A stretch of DNA of 64,000 nucleotides from Actinobacteria bacterium OV320 (GTDB lineage Bacteria; Actinomycetota; Actinomycetes; Streptomycetales; Streptomycetaceae), in assembly GCA_001298545.1 (NCBI GenBank), contig LJCX01000038.1:1-64000 (forward strand), written 5' to 3'. The stretch's first letter is position 1. Each line of letters begins with the position of its first letter. Shown here piece by piece: positions 24,304-32,951 of the stretch. The notes below the pieces were generated by a model, which was not told the origin of the DNA, made no database searches, and saw only the letters and a list, made by a program, of their open reading frames with translations. Position numbers and translations under genes: made by a program.

Positions 24304-27255
24304 ATGGGATGGGTGAGAAAGCAGTTGCTGGCCGCGGGTGCCTTTCGGGTCTCTCCCCTGCAGGGTGAGATGACGCTGTCGTACCTGGGGCGGATCGCGG
24401 ACTGGTACGGCCTGACGGTGCGGAGTCTGCTGTCGACGGTTACCGACGTGGCTGGCCAGCAGGACGTCGCCGGGGCTCTACAGGGCGACAGTGAGGTGTT
24501 CTTGAACGCCGCGGCCCGGGACCGAGTCGCGGCGCTGTGTCGTGTGCCGCAGGTGGGCTTACGCCGCGCGTTGCCAGCCTGGACGCGGGAGGAGCCGCTG
24601 GGCCCCTCGAAGGAGAGGCCGGCGGCATGGCTCCGCAACGGGGTGGAGACGGTTGCTGCCTGGGGTCCGGCGTGCCCGGGCTGTGTGGCTGCGCGGACCG
24701 GTCGCATTGCACCAGCCCGGGTGTACCTGGCGGCGCACCAGCGAGTCTGCCCACGCCACCGGTACTGGCTGATGAGCGTGCCTGGCAGCGGAGGCCATGT
24801 CGTCGGGTTGGCCGGATACCCGGAGGTGGTCCAGGCGCAAGAGGATCATCGGAGGCTGCTGCGCCGCTCCCCCGTCGCTGGTTCGGCGTTCGAGGTCGCT
24901 GAGGCGGTCACCGCCTGGTGGTGGACGCAGAAGTGGCCGGAAGAAACTCTGTGGCCGACGCGGCTGTGTGCGACCGTTCCCGAGGGCGAGGAGCCCGGGC
25001 GGTGGCGGGTCCTGGCCCGCGGCTTGGTCACCTATCCGGAGACGGTGGCCGTTGCCAGGAGGTTGGTAGACCAGACGATGCGGCGCCGTATCGCAGCCCA
25101 GGTGCGCGGTCACCTCCCTTTCTGCCTGGGCGACCTCCTCGTGCTCATCACTGAGCTGGCGTGCTGTCTGCGGCGGCCTTGGCTCACTGATCGCCTGGCA
25201 TCGTGCATGGACGGACCGCTGTTCGCCTGGGCACACCAGTGCAGCAAGGCGACGGAAGTGCCGGATGGCGACGGGCAGCGGTTGCTGTGGAAGGTCCATC
25301 CCGCGCACCGGCCTCGTCCCTTGGCCGACGAACTCGCCCAGCACCTACAGGAGGTGGCCGGCGGTGAAGCCGCAGAGGCTGCGCCCCCCAAACGGCGGCG
25401 CGGGCACAGCCGCCAGGCCGACGAGGCCTTCGAAGCGGGGCTGACTCGTGCCCGGGCCTACGCGGCTGCGCGGGGGCATCTGGCCACACGGGCGGACACG
25501 CTCCAGGACGGCTTTCCTCTGGGGGCGTGGATGACCAACCAGCGCATGCTCCGTCTGGGGATGCCTGCCTGGCGCAGCGCCGCGCTGCGGGCACTGGACC
25601 CGTACTGGGACACGCCGTGGCCGACCCTGTGGCAGCGCACCTACCACCAGGCCAGATGTCACGTCGCGGAACAGGGGCCGTTGGATGCGCCGGAAGGATT
25701 TCCCGGTACCGGCCTCAGCCTGGGCGAGTGGCTGTACCTGCAGTGCACCCGGTATCCGGATCTGCATCCTGAGCAGCAACGGCTCCTTGCCCGGCTGGGC
25801 ATCGATGCCGCGGCGGCTCGGGATGCCCGGCCCCGGCGTCGCAGTCAGCGCGCCGGGGAGCAGGAGGCGCTCGCCCACGCCCGGGCCTGGGCTCTGGAGC
25901 ACGGGAGCCTGGCGGGAGTCCGTGTCAGCACCGTGCATGAGGACTACCCACTGGGCAGGTGGCTTTCCGACAGGCGCGGTCAGATGGGGCGCGGAGTGCT
26001 TTCGCCAGGCCGTGCCGAGGCTTTGACACGGATCGACCCGTGGTGGCGGCCGCCCTGGCACTTGTGCTGGCAGCGTTCCTACGAGCACGCGTGCCAGCAG
26101 CTCCAGCAGGTGGGGGGCGGGGAGTTGCCTGCGGGCTTTGCGCTCATGGACAAGCCGGCGCAGGAGTGGCTGCGCATCCAGCAGCGCCGCTACCACCTGC
26201 TCCTGCCGGGCCAGCACGATCTCCTCGACCAGCTCGGCCTGAGGCCTGAGACGGCCATCGCCGCGGCACCCGGCGCCACAGCCAGTGCGTCTGTTGCGCC
26301 CGTGCGGGCCCCGGGTGGCCCACAAGGTGTTGAGGAAGGTGCGGAAGCAGTGGGAGGCCTTCCTGCAGTCGCACAGCACAGGCCGCTGGGAGTTCCCCGG
26401 GTAGGACAGCGCCCCGACCACCGTGCCCGGTTCGACAGCACGCTGGCGCACGCCCGGGCCTGGGCCGACGTCCACGGACACCTGGCCGTTCCACGCGATA
26501 CACGACAGAACGGATTCGCGCTCGGAATGTGGCTGTTCAGTCAGCGCAACCGCGCCAAGCAGCGCGCCCGCAACGGCAAGCCCGCCTCGCCGCACCTCGG
26601 ACAACTGGCCGCGATCGATCCGTGGTGGAACCCGCCGTGGGATCTGCACTGGCAGCGCAGCTACTACCGCGCCCGCGACTGCATGCGTGCCGGCCGTGGA
26701 GCCGACACGGTGGGCGGTCTTCCCGTCGGGAAGGACGCCCTGGGTATCTGGGTCAAGCGCCAGTGCACCCTCTACGACAGCCTCCACCCCGACCAGCAGC
26801 ACCTACTCGCCGCTATTGGCATCACCCTCGAAGCGGCCCAGGCGCGGGTCGGCCCCCGTGACTCCCGCCGGCTGACCACCACACCGCGCTTCGACACCGA
26901 CGTCGCCCACGCCCGCTCCTACGCAGCCCAGCACGGGCACCTCGCCCCACACGCTGGCGAGGAACAAGAGGGGTTCCCAATCGGGCGGTGGCTGGCCGAA
27001 CACCGCCAACGCGCCCGCAAGAAGAGTGGAATGTCGCCTCAAGCCCGGGTCCTGGCCAGCCTGGACCCGTGGTGGAACCCGCCTTGGCCGATGCGCTGGC
27101 AGTACTCCTACCACCACGCCCGCACCCTCCCCGACACCCCACGCGCCGCACGATGGATCACCGCCCAGCGCCAGGCATGGCCGCTCCTGCATCCTGGCCA
27201 GCAGCAACTCCTGGCCGACATCGGCATCAGCGTGGGCAGGCAGCTCTCGTTTTAG
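24304..27255 (+). CDS. TniQ-family protein fused to an HA-domain array
   Basis: A protein of about 983 residues (ATG 24304; TTG 24292 or GTG 24312 are possible). Residues 1-300 are a TniQ/TnsD domain (VSPLQGEMTLSYLGRIADWY) with an intact zinc motif (CPGCVAARTG ... VCPRHRYWL). From about residue 350 to the end come four tandem units of 110-150 residues. Each opens with an AHARAYAAxxGHLA-like HA motif and DPWWNPPWxxxWQRSY, and has a second, shorter half. TniQ proteins choose Tn7-like target sites; HA units are the DNA-binding modules of the telomere-type helicase at 1290-3680. The gene's stop overlaps that of the minus-strand glycohydrolase gene by 4 bases. Confidence 0.78.
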   Translation: MGWVRKQLLAAGAFRVSPLQGEMTLSYLGRIADWYGLTVRSLLSTVTDVAGQQDVAGALQGDSEVFLNAAARDRVAALCRVPQVGLRRALPAWTREEPLGPSKERPAAWLRNGVETVAAWGPACPGCVAARTGRIAPARVYLAAHQRVCPRHRYWLMSVPGSGGHVVGLAGYPEVVQAQEDHRRLLRRSPVAGSAFEVAEAVTAWWWTQKWPEETLWPTRLCATVPEGEEPGRWRVLARGLVTYPETVAVARRLVDQTMRRRIAAQVRGHLPFCLGDLLVLITELACCLRRPWLTDRLASCMDGPLFAWAHQCSKATEVPDGDGQRLLWKVHPAHRPRPLADELAQHLQEVAGGEAAEAAPPKRRRGHSRQADEAFEAGLTRARAYAAARGHLATRADTLQDGFPLGAWMTNQRMLRLGMPAWRSAALRALDPYWDTPWPTLWQRTYHQARCHVAEQGPLDAPEGFPGTGLSLGEWLYLQCTRYPDLHPEQQRLLARLGIDAAAARDARPRRRSQRAGEQEALAHARAWALEHGSLAGVRVSTVHEDYPLGRWLSDRRGQMGRGVLSPGRAEALTRIDPWWRPPWHLCWQRSYEHACQQLQQVGGGELPAGFALMDKPAQEWLRIQQRRYHLLLPGQHDLLDQLGLRPETAIAAAPGATASASVAPVRAPGGPQGVEEGAEAVGGLPAVAQHRPLGVPRVGQRPDHRARFDSTLAHARAWADVHGHLAVPRDTRQNGFALGMWLFSQRNRAKQRARNGKPASPHLGQLAAIDPWWNPPWDLHWQRSYYRARDCMRAGRGADTVGGLPVGKDALGIWVKRQCTLYDSLHPDQQHLLAAIGITLEAAQARVGPRDSRRLTTTPRFDTDVAHARSYAAQHGHLAPHAGEEQEGFPIGRWLAEHRQRARKKSGMSPQARVLASLDPWWNPPWPMRWQYSYHHARTLPDTPRAARWITAQRQAWPLLHPGQQQLLADIGISVGRQLSF

Positions 27256-28934
27256 CGAGGGCGCTCCTGCTCGCTGTGATAGGCGCGGGCCAGTAGCCCA
27301 GCGAAGGCAGCGGCCCGCTCGACGCCGTATCGACCGCCTCGGATCTGGTGAAGCAACGCCCGGCCTACCTGCTCGGGTGTGAACCCGTTTCTCGCCAGCT
27401 CTTGAACGATCTCCTCAATGGACGGTGGTGCCTGCCGGTGGGCACGCTCGCTCACCGCACCAGGTGCAGTCCCGGCAAGGACGGGCCTTTGATCGGCGGA
27501 TACGGCAGACTGCACCGGGGCTTCGAAGAGGAGTTGCTGCTCTTTCGGGACGTCTGCAGCCCGCCGACTCCGCGGTGGTCGCACGTCCCCCGGGAGCAGG
27601 TTCTCATCCAGTGGCCTGAGATCCGGCCTGGCGCGGACAAGGACGCTCTGGCCGAACGGCAAAGTGCCCCACACGTATGTGGCCTGGTTACTCGCTGCTG
27701 GTGTGTCCGTAGGCGTAAGGGGCCCCAGACCGGCCAGTGCTGGCCCCATTGGCGTGTGGCCTACGAGGTCGAGCGTGGCCTTGGGAGGGCTCCAGCGCAG
27801 AAGATCCGGGTAGGCGAATGTGGAGGCCTTACGCCCTTGAGAAATGTCCCACATGCGCCGTGCCTCGGAGTCGATTAGCTGGACATCTTGCACGGTGCCA
27901 GGCGGGGGGCCTGCCGTGACGACGCCTAGAAGAGCGCCAGCCATGGTGGCGATCGTGTCGGTGTCCGAGCCGAGGGTGTTGGCGGCAAGGAGCAGGCCAG
28001 CTTCTGGGGAGTCGGCATAGGCGTGTGCCAGAACCGCGGCAAGCAGAGTGGTGACTGTGCCTGATCCACGCGTTGCGTCGTCGAAGCCGCCCCACCGCTG
28101 CACCAGGGCAGCGTAGGTCTCTGTTGTGAGGGGCGTTGTGGGGTCGAAGGCCTCGAGTGCTGCGCGGCATTCGTTGGCGACGGTGACGGCGGCCGAGCGG
28201 AAGTCGATGCCAGCGGCATCACTCCATGTGGGTAGCCACAGGTATGCCAGTTCGTCGTCTTTTGCGATGACGTCCGGTACCTGCTCCAACCAGTCGACTG
28301 CGGGGCGCCACTGCTTGGGGCCGGGGAGTTCGTTGGTGTCCAGGGCGTGGGCCAGCAGGATGGCGTGCAGGACGGCGCCGAGGATTCCCCGGGGATGTCC
28401 GTGGGTGCTGACGGCGTTGCGTACGACGTCGCGGGTGATGTGGTCCCAGTTGGTGAGGTCTCGTGCGGACCAGACGTGGGGTTGGATACGCATGGCGGCG
28501 CCGTTGCCGCCGATGTCGACGTAGCGGGCGGCTTTGGTGGCGAAAACGTTCTGGGACCACTTGGCTTCGACCCGCATCAAACCGGTGGCTGCCGCTTTGG
28601 TCCCGCGGCCGGCGCCGAGGGCGTAGGCCTGCCAGGCAACGACTTCGATCTTCGCGAAGGCCTCGGCGTCGAATTCCCCGTCTCCGCGAATGGCGCGTGA
28701 AGTTGCAAGGCGCAGTTGGGTGTCATCGGAGTAGGCGCCTGCAGGGAGAGGCATGTCGCGTCCGTAGCGGCCTCCCACGCGCCTCTTCCAGGGCACGGTC
28801 GTGGTGACTTCATCCTGTCCGACGCGTCGTCGCACGCCGGCGGTGTCGGTCAGTTCGGTGATGAAGCCGAGTGCATCTCCGTACGCCGCCCACTGGGCTG
28901 AGGCGCGTACTGCCTCCCATTGCATGGCGCTCAC
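27252..28934 (-). CDS. ADP-ribosylglycohydrolase (ARH/DraG) family protein
   Basis: A 560-residue protein from GTG 28934 (AAGGAC upstream), last of a three-gene operon. Residues 1-350 are an ARH domain: AAYGDALGF at the N-terminus, AYSDDTQLRLA (first metal-binding block) and LGSDTDTIATMAG (second block with the D-T-D-T metal ligands), all intact. Residues 360-560 are an extra region: YVWGTLPFGQSVLVRARPDL, a Pro/Ala linker and a helical end (IEEIVQELARNGFTPEQVGRALL). ARH enzymes remove ADP-ribose from protein or nucleic acid. Behind a DarT-like gene it is the likely antitoxin that reverses DNA ADP-ribosylation. Confidence 0.85.
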   Translation of the reverse strand: MSAMQWEAVRASAQWAAYGDALGFITELTDTAGVRRRVGQDEVTTTVPWKRRVGGRYGRDMPLPAGAYSDDTQLRLATSRAIRGDGEFDAEAFAKIEVVAWQAYALGAGRGTKAAATGLMRVEAKWSQNVFATKAARYVDIGGNGAAMRIQPHVWSARDLTNWDHITRDVVRNAVSTHGHPRGILGAVLHAILLAHALDTNELPGPKQWRPAVDWLEQVPDVIAKDDELAYLWLPTWSDAAGIDFRSAAVTVANECRAALEAFDPTTPLTTETYAALVQRWGGFDDATRGSGTVTTLLAAVLAHAYADSPEAGLLLAANTLGSDTDTIATMAGALLGVVTAGPPPGTVQDVQLIDSEARRMWDISQGRKASTFAYPDLLRWSPPKATLDLVGHTPMGPALAGLGPLTPTDTPAASNQATYVWGTLPFGQSVLVRARPDLRPLDENLLPGDVRPPRSRRAADVPKEQQLLFEAPVQSAVSADQRPVLAGTAPGAVSERAHRQAPPSIEEIVQELARNGFTPEQVGRALLHQIRGGRYGVERAAAFAGLLARAYHSEQERPR

Positions 28935-28942
28935 CGTAGTCC

Positions 28943-29626
28943 TTACCTGCCGAACGTGACCGGGTCGACGATGATGTCGACCTCATCATGTCCGCTGACA
29001 CTGACAATGGCCTCGGCCTTCGCTGCGTCTTCGTCGGTGAGGACGTAGATGTGCTGCAGGTGCTGGGTGGAGACGGCCTGCGGGTAGAGCACTTCGGCCT
29101 GGGGATTCGTCGGGAATTGAAGCGCTCGGTCGTGTCGCAGCATCGTCTTGCTGAAGCCCCTGGGGACTCTCTCGGCGAAGAGGGCCTCGGCTCCGGGTAT
29201 GCCCTCCACGGGGGTGATGCCGTCGTATCCCATGTTGCCTGGGGCGAAGAGGACGCCGGGGTGCGTCATGATCACTGGATCGAAGCTGAGGACAGCCCAG
29301 AACAGGTCTTCGTTCGCCCACCAGTCTTCGCTGCTGATGCGAAGGAAACGGTGGTTGGGCTCGCTGATGCTGAGGTTCACGTACGACCAGTACTTGGGGT
29401 CCTCACGACGCCGCTTGGTGTTCTCGTGATAGATGCTCTCGAGGTACTCGTCTTGGGCCAGGAGCGCCCGAGCCGTGCACAGCCGCTGCACGAGGATGCC
29501 GAGCAGACCACGGTTGGTGGTGAAGTGCACCACTTCGGTGATCTTTCGTTCCTGGATGAGCGTGCTGATTCCCTCGGCGTGTATGTCGCCGTCCGACGTG
29601 GGCGGACTCGGCTCTGTGGTGGTCAT
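28943..29626 (-). CDS. DarT-like ADP-ribosyltransferase
   Basis: A 227-residue protein from ATG 29626, which overlaps the helicase stop as ATGA. It shows the DarT/DUF4433 pattern: an N-terminal VVHFTTNRGLLGIL (His-x-Thr NAD-binding block), SYVNLSISEPNHRFL in the middle, and NPQAEVLYPQAVSTQHLQHI near residue 190, where the Glu fits the catalytic Glu of the family. DarT enzymes ADP-ribosylate bases in single-stranded DNA and are normally neutralised by the macrodomain protein DarG. No DarG is present; an ARH gene follows 8 bases later instead. Residue assignments are by eye; other ART families remain possible. Confidence 0.72.
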   Translation of the reverse strand: MTTTEPSPPTSDGDIHAEGISTLIQERKITEVVHFTTNRGLLGILVQRLCTARALLAQDEYLESIYHENTKRRREDPKYWSYVNLSISEPNHRFLRISSEDWWANEDLFWAVLSFDPVIMTHPGVLFAPGNMGYDGITPVEGIPGAEALFAERVPRGFSKTMLRHDRALQFPTNPQAEVLYPQAVSTQHLQHIYVLTDEDAAKAEAIVSVSGHDEVDIIVDPVTFGR

Positions 29627-31023
29627 ACGGCCTTCACGTCATAGGTGTCCGGGTCCATGCAGGCGATGAGGTCGCTGGCCTCGGAAGGCTTGTAAGTGAT
29701 GGTCAAGGTCTTGCGGGCCCGTCCAGCGGACATGGCCAGCAGGCGCAGGTGCGCGTCTCGCTCGCTGTCACCGGGTTCAGTGGCGTGCGGCATGACCTCG
29801 CTGCTGAGGCCGACGATGATCACGTGGTCGAACTCCAGGCCCTTTGCGGAGTGCATGGTCGACAGCGCCACGTTCACCGGGCCGGTGGGCCATTCCCCGG
29901 TGCGCGTGAGCGGGACCCAGGCCAGCCCGGCTGTATTAAGGCGTGCCTTGACCTCGCTGAACCAGCCGCCGCCCTTGGCATGGAGGATGGCGACGGACTC
30001 GTCGTTCTCCGGGCCGAGATCGTTGAGGAACTGCACCACGTGGTCCATCTGCTGGGTGAAGGTCCCCTGGACCAGCAAGGGCTTGTCGCCATCCTCCCCG
30101 CAGGAAGAGAGGTCCGGGATCGCGGCATCGTCCGTGGTCTCTACGTCGCGCAGCAGGGGGGCGGCGAAGGCAGCGATCTGCCGGGTGTTGCGGAAGTTCT
30201 TCGACAGCAGCTTGCTGTTGTGCGGCCCCACGCTCAAGCCGACTTCAGCCCAGGTGAAGCGCTGGGGGTAGATGCGCTGGGCCGCGTCGAGGACGAAGGT
30301 GAGGGTGTGCTCGTCGGTGACGTGGTTGAGGACCGCCCGGACCTGGTTGGCGGAGAAATCCTGGGCCTCGTCCACAACGACGACGTGGTACGGGTCGTCG
30401 GCGCGCTTGGCCGCCATGGCGTTGGCCAGGTCAGCCCAGTCCCAGGCCTGCTGTTCCTTCTTCCACTCCTGGAAAGGAACGATCACCTCGTCCAGCAGCC
30501 GACGGCGCAGCGAGGCCGGCATGCGCGGGGAACGGCCACGGCCCTGCCGCTCGCACTCGATGTACTCGGTCAGGCGGTCCGGCGTGAAGCGGCCCAGGAC
30601 ATAATCCACTTCAGAGCGTACAAAGTCCTCGGACAGGGGCAGGGCCGCGGCCAGGGCGTCCAGCTTTCCGTTGTGCTCGTGCTCTTGAAGGATCCGCTCG
30701 TAGGGCACGCGGTCGGTGGCCCACTTGGCGAAGGTGGAGATCGTTAGCTCGACGTCGTTGCCCTTGATCTGTTCCTTGGTCAGTTCCTCGATGTAGCCGC
30801 GGAGAGTCTTGTTGTAGGTGAGGACCAGGACGCGGACGGGGCCGTCGATGAAGCCGTCACGGCGGCGGCGCTGCCAGTACCGGACGGTGAACTTCAGCCG
30901 GTACAGGGCGGTGGTCGTCTTGCCGCTGCCGGCGGCGCCCCGTACGACGAACACCCCCGGTTTGTGATTGGTGATCACCGTGAGCTGCTCGCTCGTCGGC
31001 TGCGTCGGCCTCAGAACCTTCAT
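29623..31023 (-). CDS. UvrD/Rep-like superfamily 1 helicase
   Basis: A compact 466-residue helicase from ATG 31023, with GGAGGGG upstream. Motifs are complete: AAGSGKTTTA (Lys35), VVVVDEAQDFS, FVLDAAQRIY, LSKNFRNTRQI, STMHSAKGLEFDHV and SAGRARKTLTI. The usual extra 1B/2B subdomains are short. It opens the operon and is translationally coupled to the DarT-like gene, which points to a working link: it could make or detect single-stranded DNA, the substrate of DarT enzymes, or sense phage replication intermediates. Confidence 0.88.
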   Translation of the reverse strand: MKVLRPTQPTSEQLTVITNHKPGVFVVRGAAGSGKTTTALYRLKFTVRYWQRRRRDGFIDGPVRVLVLTYNKTLRGYIEELTKEQIKGNDVELTISTFAKWATDRVPYERILQEHEHNGKLDALAAALPLSEDFVRSEVDYVLGRFTPDRLTEYIECERQGRGRSPRMPASLRRRLLDEVIVPFQEWKKEQQAWDWADLANAMAAKRADDPYHVVVVDEAQDFSANQVRAVLNHVTDEHTLTFVLDAAQRIYPQRFTWAEVGLSVGPHNSKLLSKNFRNTRQIAAFAAPLLRDVETTDDAAIPDLSSCGEDGDKPLLVQGTFTQQMDHVVQFLNDLGPENDESVAILHAKGGGWFSEVKARLNTAGLAWVPLTRTGEWPTGPVNVALSTMHSAKGLEFDHVIIVGLSSEVMPHATEPGDSERDAHLRLLAMSAGRARKTLTITYKPSEASDLIACMDPDTYDVKAV

Positions 31024-31362
31024 CCCGCCGCGTCCCCTCCCCCGAGATCCTCAAAAGTGAGGTCATATTAGAAGCGGCTCCGACCTGCCGCGTTGCAGAT
31101 CTCATACCTTTTCCACCCGCGCCGGAGGATGGCCGAAAATAACGGAACGTCAGTTCGTTCATGGCTGATTACGCGTCGCCGGTGGTCCTTCAGCTCGGCC
31201 ACAGGGGACGCAAGAGCGCAGTCGAGGTGGATCCGGGTCTGCTGCCCGCGTCGCTCGCCGCTTGAGCCCGCCCGGCTGTTTGATGCGTCGTGAGGGTCGG
31301 AGCTGCGGAGCAGGGGCATTTCAGGCTCGCCCCTGCTCCGCTGCTACCGCTCTATGGGCAGC
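31024..31362. other. Upstream region of the DarT-type operon, no gene seen
   Basis: I see no convincing gene in these 340 bases. Near 31060-31075 is an AT-rich patch (AGTGAGGTCATATTAGAAG on the plus strand) that could hold the minus-strand operon promoter. Short open frames on both strands lack ribosome-binding sites. Confidence 0.4.
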
Positions 31363-31816
31363 TCAGCCGGTCCCTCCGGCCGTGTAGTTGATGCAATCCA
31401 GTGCTGCGCACTGCTCGGCGCACAGGGTGCTCAGGCCGTGGATGCCGGTTTGGTTGAGGCACCCGCTCTGCGCCGCTGATAGGACGGGTCCTGGCTGTTG
31501 GCCAGCCCTGCGTATGAAGACTCGCAGCATGTGGCCGAGTGGGACGGTTCCTGCAAGCCGCTCCCGCCTTTGCTCGCGATGCGTAGCTGCATAGGACCAG
31601 CGCTGCTGGAGCGACGGACGTCGCTTCAGTCCCCCGGTGGCTGGGTCCTGTGGCTGCCGTAGGCAAGGCAGTTCGGAGCGCGTCATGGATGTACGCCCTT
31701 TGTGCCGCTGCCGCAGCCGCTGCTGTTTCGAGGATGCCGCGCCAGTACAACGTGCTGTCCCCGTGAAAGCACGCAAAGATCCGGGCGACGGACCTAGCTA
31801 GTTGTGCGTGAGGCAT
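31363..31816 (-). pseudogene. Possible frameshifted hypothetical gene
   Basis: ATG 31816 lies three bases after the stop of the small upstream gene. The first 60 residues (MPHAQLARSVARIFACFHGD ...) look like coding sequence, but better-looking sequence then continues in another frame (SLQQRWSYAATHREQRRERL ... VPLGHMLRVFIRR), ending at 31363 with a Cys-rich tail (CLNQTGIHGLSTLCAEQC). A single indel near 31640 would join them. Either half could be an illusion; I recognise no family. Confidence 0.3.
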
Positions 31817-31819
31817 GGG

Positions 31820-32008
31820 TCACCGGTCCTGTCCGATGAGATGCATGCCGTCCTCGTTCTCCAGGACGCGGTTGATCCTGTTGATCATCGCGTCCCAGTC
31901 GGGGTCGGTGGGCACGACGTGGGCAGTGACTGCGTCGCTTTCCGCGAGGAAGTCGAGCATCCGCTGATGCGGACTGTCAGGCAGTGGCTCGGGAGTGTTG
32001 TCGAACAT
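31820..32008 (-). CDS. Small acidic hypothetical protein
   Basis: A 62-residue protein from ATG 32008 with AAAGGAC about nine bases upstream. It is acidic with Pro-rich ends (MFDNTPEPLPDSPHQRMLDF ... WDAMINRINRVLENEDGMHL). It is downstream of the sigma-factor gene on the same strand, 236 bases away, and is followed after three bases by a possible broken gene. It could be a small regulator; no family is recognised. Confidence 0.5.
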   Translation of the reverse strand: MFDNTPEPLPDSPHQRMLDFLAESDAVTAHVVPTDPDWDAMINRINRVLENEDGMHLIGQDR

Positions 32009-32244
32009 ACAGAGTGTGTCCTTTCGGAGAGTCCATTCAGGGATGGGGTCTGGTGTTGAGCGTTGCCGCGCTCGGCACCAGACCCCGGGCGTGATGCGAT
32101 GACTCTTTCCTCTTCCTTGTCGTGGGGGTGTCGTCCCCCCGGGACCGGCTAGGTCCCGTCCCCGAGGCGCGGCGAGCGGTGCACCCGAAGTCGGTTGACT
32201 GCCACGCCTCAGAGGCAGGAACTAGATGTCCTGCTGGCCGCTGG

Positions 32245-32841
32245 CTACTTGATGCCGCCGGCCTTCATGACGGCTGCCTTGAACCTTCGCGACACCGTCG
32301 CCTCGCTCACATCGAGAAGCTCCGCGACCTCGACGCCGCTGAGGCCCCAGAGCACCCGGTACTCCCAGACCTCGATCTCGGCTTCGTTCCCGATGGCGCT
32401 CTTGACTTCGTGGAGCAGCTCGACGAAGCGCACACTGGCCGCCGTGGGATCTGCATCGCCACGCTGGGTCAGCCACGCCGTGTAGGCGTCGCCGACCTCC
32501 TCTACCGGCAGTTCGACCACCTTCTTCCGGTAGACGTGGCTGATCAGCACGTTCCGCGCGGTCCCCATCGCGTACGCGATGGGGTTGCCGGTGAAGGTCT
32601 TGCCCTTGGCGATCACCCGGCACATGAGGACGTGCACTTCCTGGGTGAGGTCTTCCGCCTTGTGCTGATCACGGGTCGCCCGCAGGAAGTAGCGGTAGAC
32701 CGACAGGTGGTACTCCTTGGCCAGCGCCGTGATCTGCGGGATCTGGTCCGGACTGAGCCTCAAGGGCGTGGAACTCGCGTCCTGCGGTGGATCACCTCCA
32801 TGCTCGTCGCCGTCGTCGTTCGGCGTCTTGAAGGCCGCCAT
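32245..32841 (-). CDS. ECF-type RNA polymerase sigma factor
   Basis: A 198-residue sigma-70 family protein of the two-region ECF type. ATG 32841 is chosen because GGAG lies eight bases upstream; ATG 32853 is possible. Region 2 is seen at residues 45-110 (YRYFLRATRDQHKAEDLTQE, GNPIAYAMGTARNVL) and region 4 at 145-195 (YRVLWGLSGVEVAELLDVSE, ATVSRRFKAAVM). No adjacent anti-sigma gene with a zinc motif is seen. The divergent 205-residue gene shares its 110-base upstream region and may be its target or partner. Confidence 0.82.
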   Translation of the reverse strand: MAAFKTPNDDGDEHGGDPPQDASSTPLRLSPDQIPQITALAKEYHLSVYRYFLRATRDQHKAEDLTQEVHVLMCRVIAKGKTFTGNPIAYAMGTARNVLISHVYRKKVVELPVEEVGDAYTAWLTQRGDADPTAASVRFVELLHEVKSAIGNEAEIEVWEYRVLWGLSGVEVAELLDVSEATVSRRFKAAVMKAGGIK

Positions 32842-32951
32842 GTAGATCTCCATTCGTCGGGTACACCACTCAGCTCCACGCGGGCGGCGCCGGAACCTTG
32901 CACGAGCGGGGCGGGTGAAAGATTCGTGCGGCGTACGGAGTGGGATGGGGC
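32842..32951. promoter_or_regulatory. Divergent promoter region, sigma factor gene
   Basis: These 110 bases separate the ECF sigma gene (minus) from the hypothetical gene at 32952 (plus). If the sigma factor is self-regulating, its promoter should be here. I cannot assign -35 and -10 boxes with confidence. Confidence 0.35.

Noticed and set aside
31093..31293. Small plus-strand gene of 66 residues upstream of the helicase-DarT-ARH operon
   Set aside because: There is no ribosome-binding site, the composition is basic and random, and it lies in the probable promoter region of the opposite operon.
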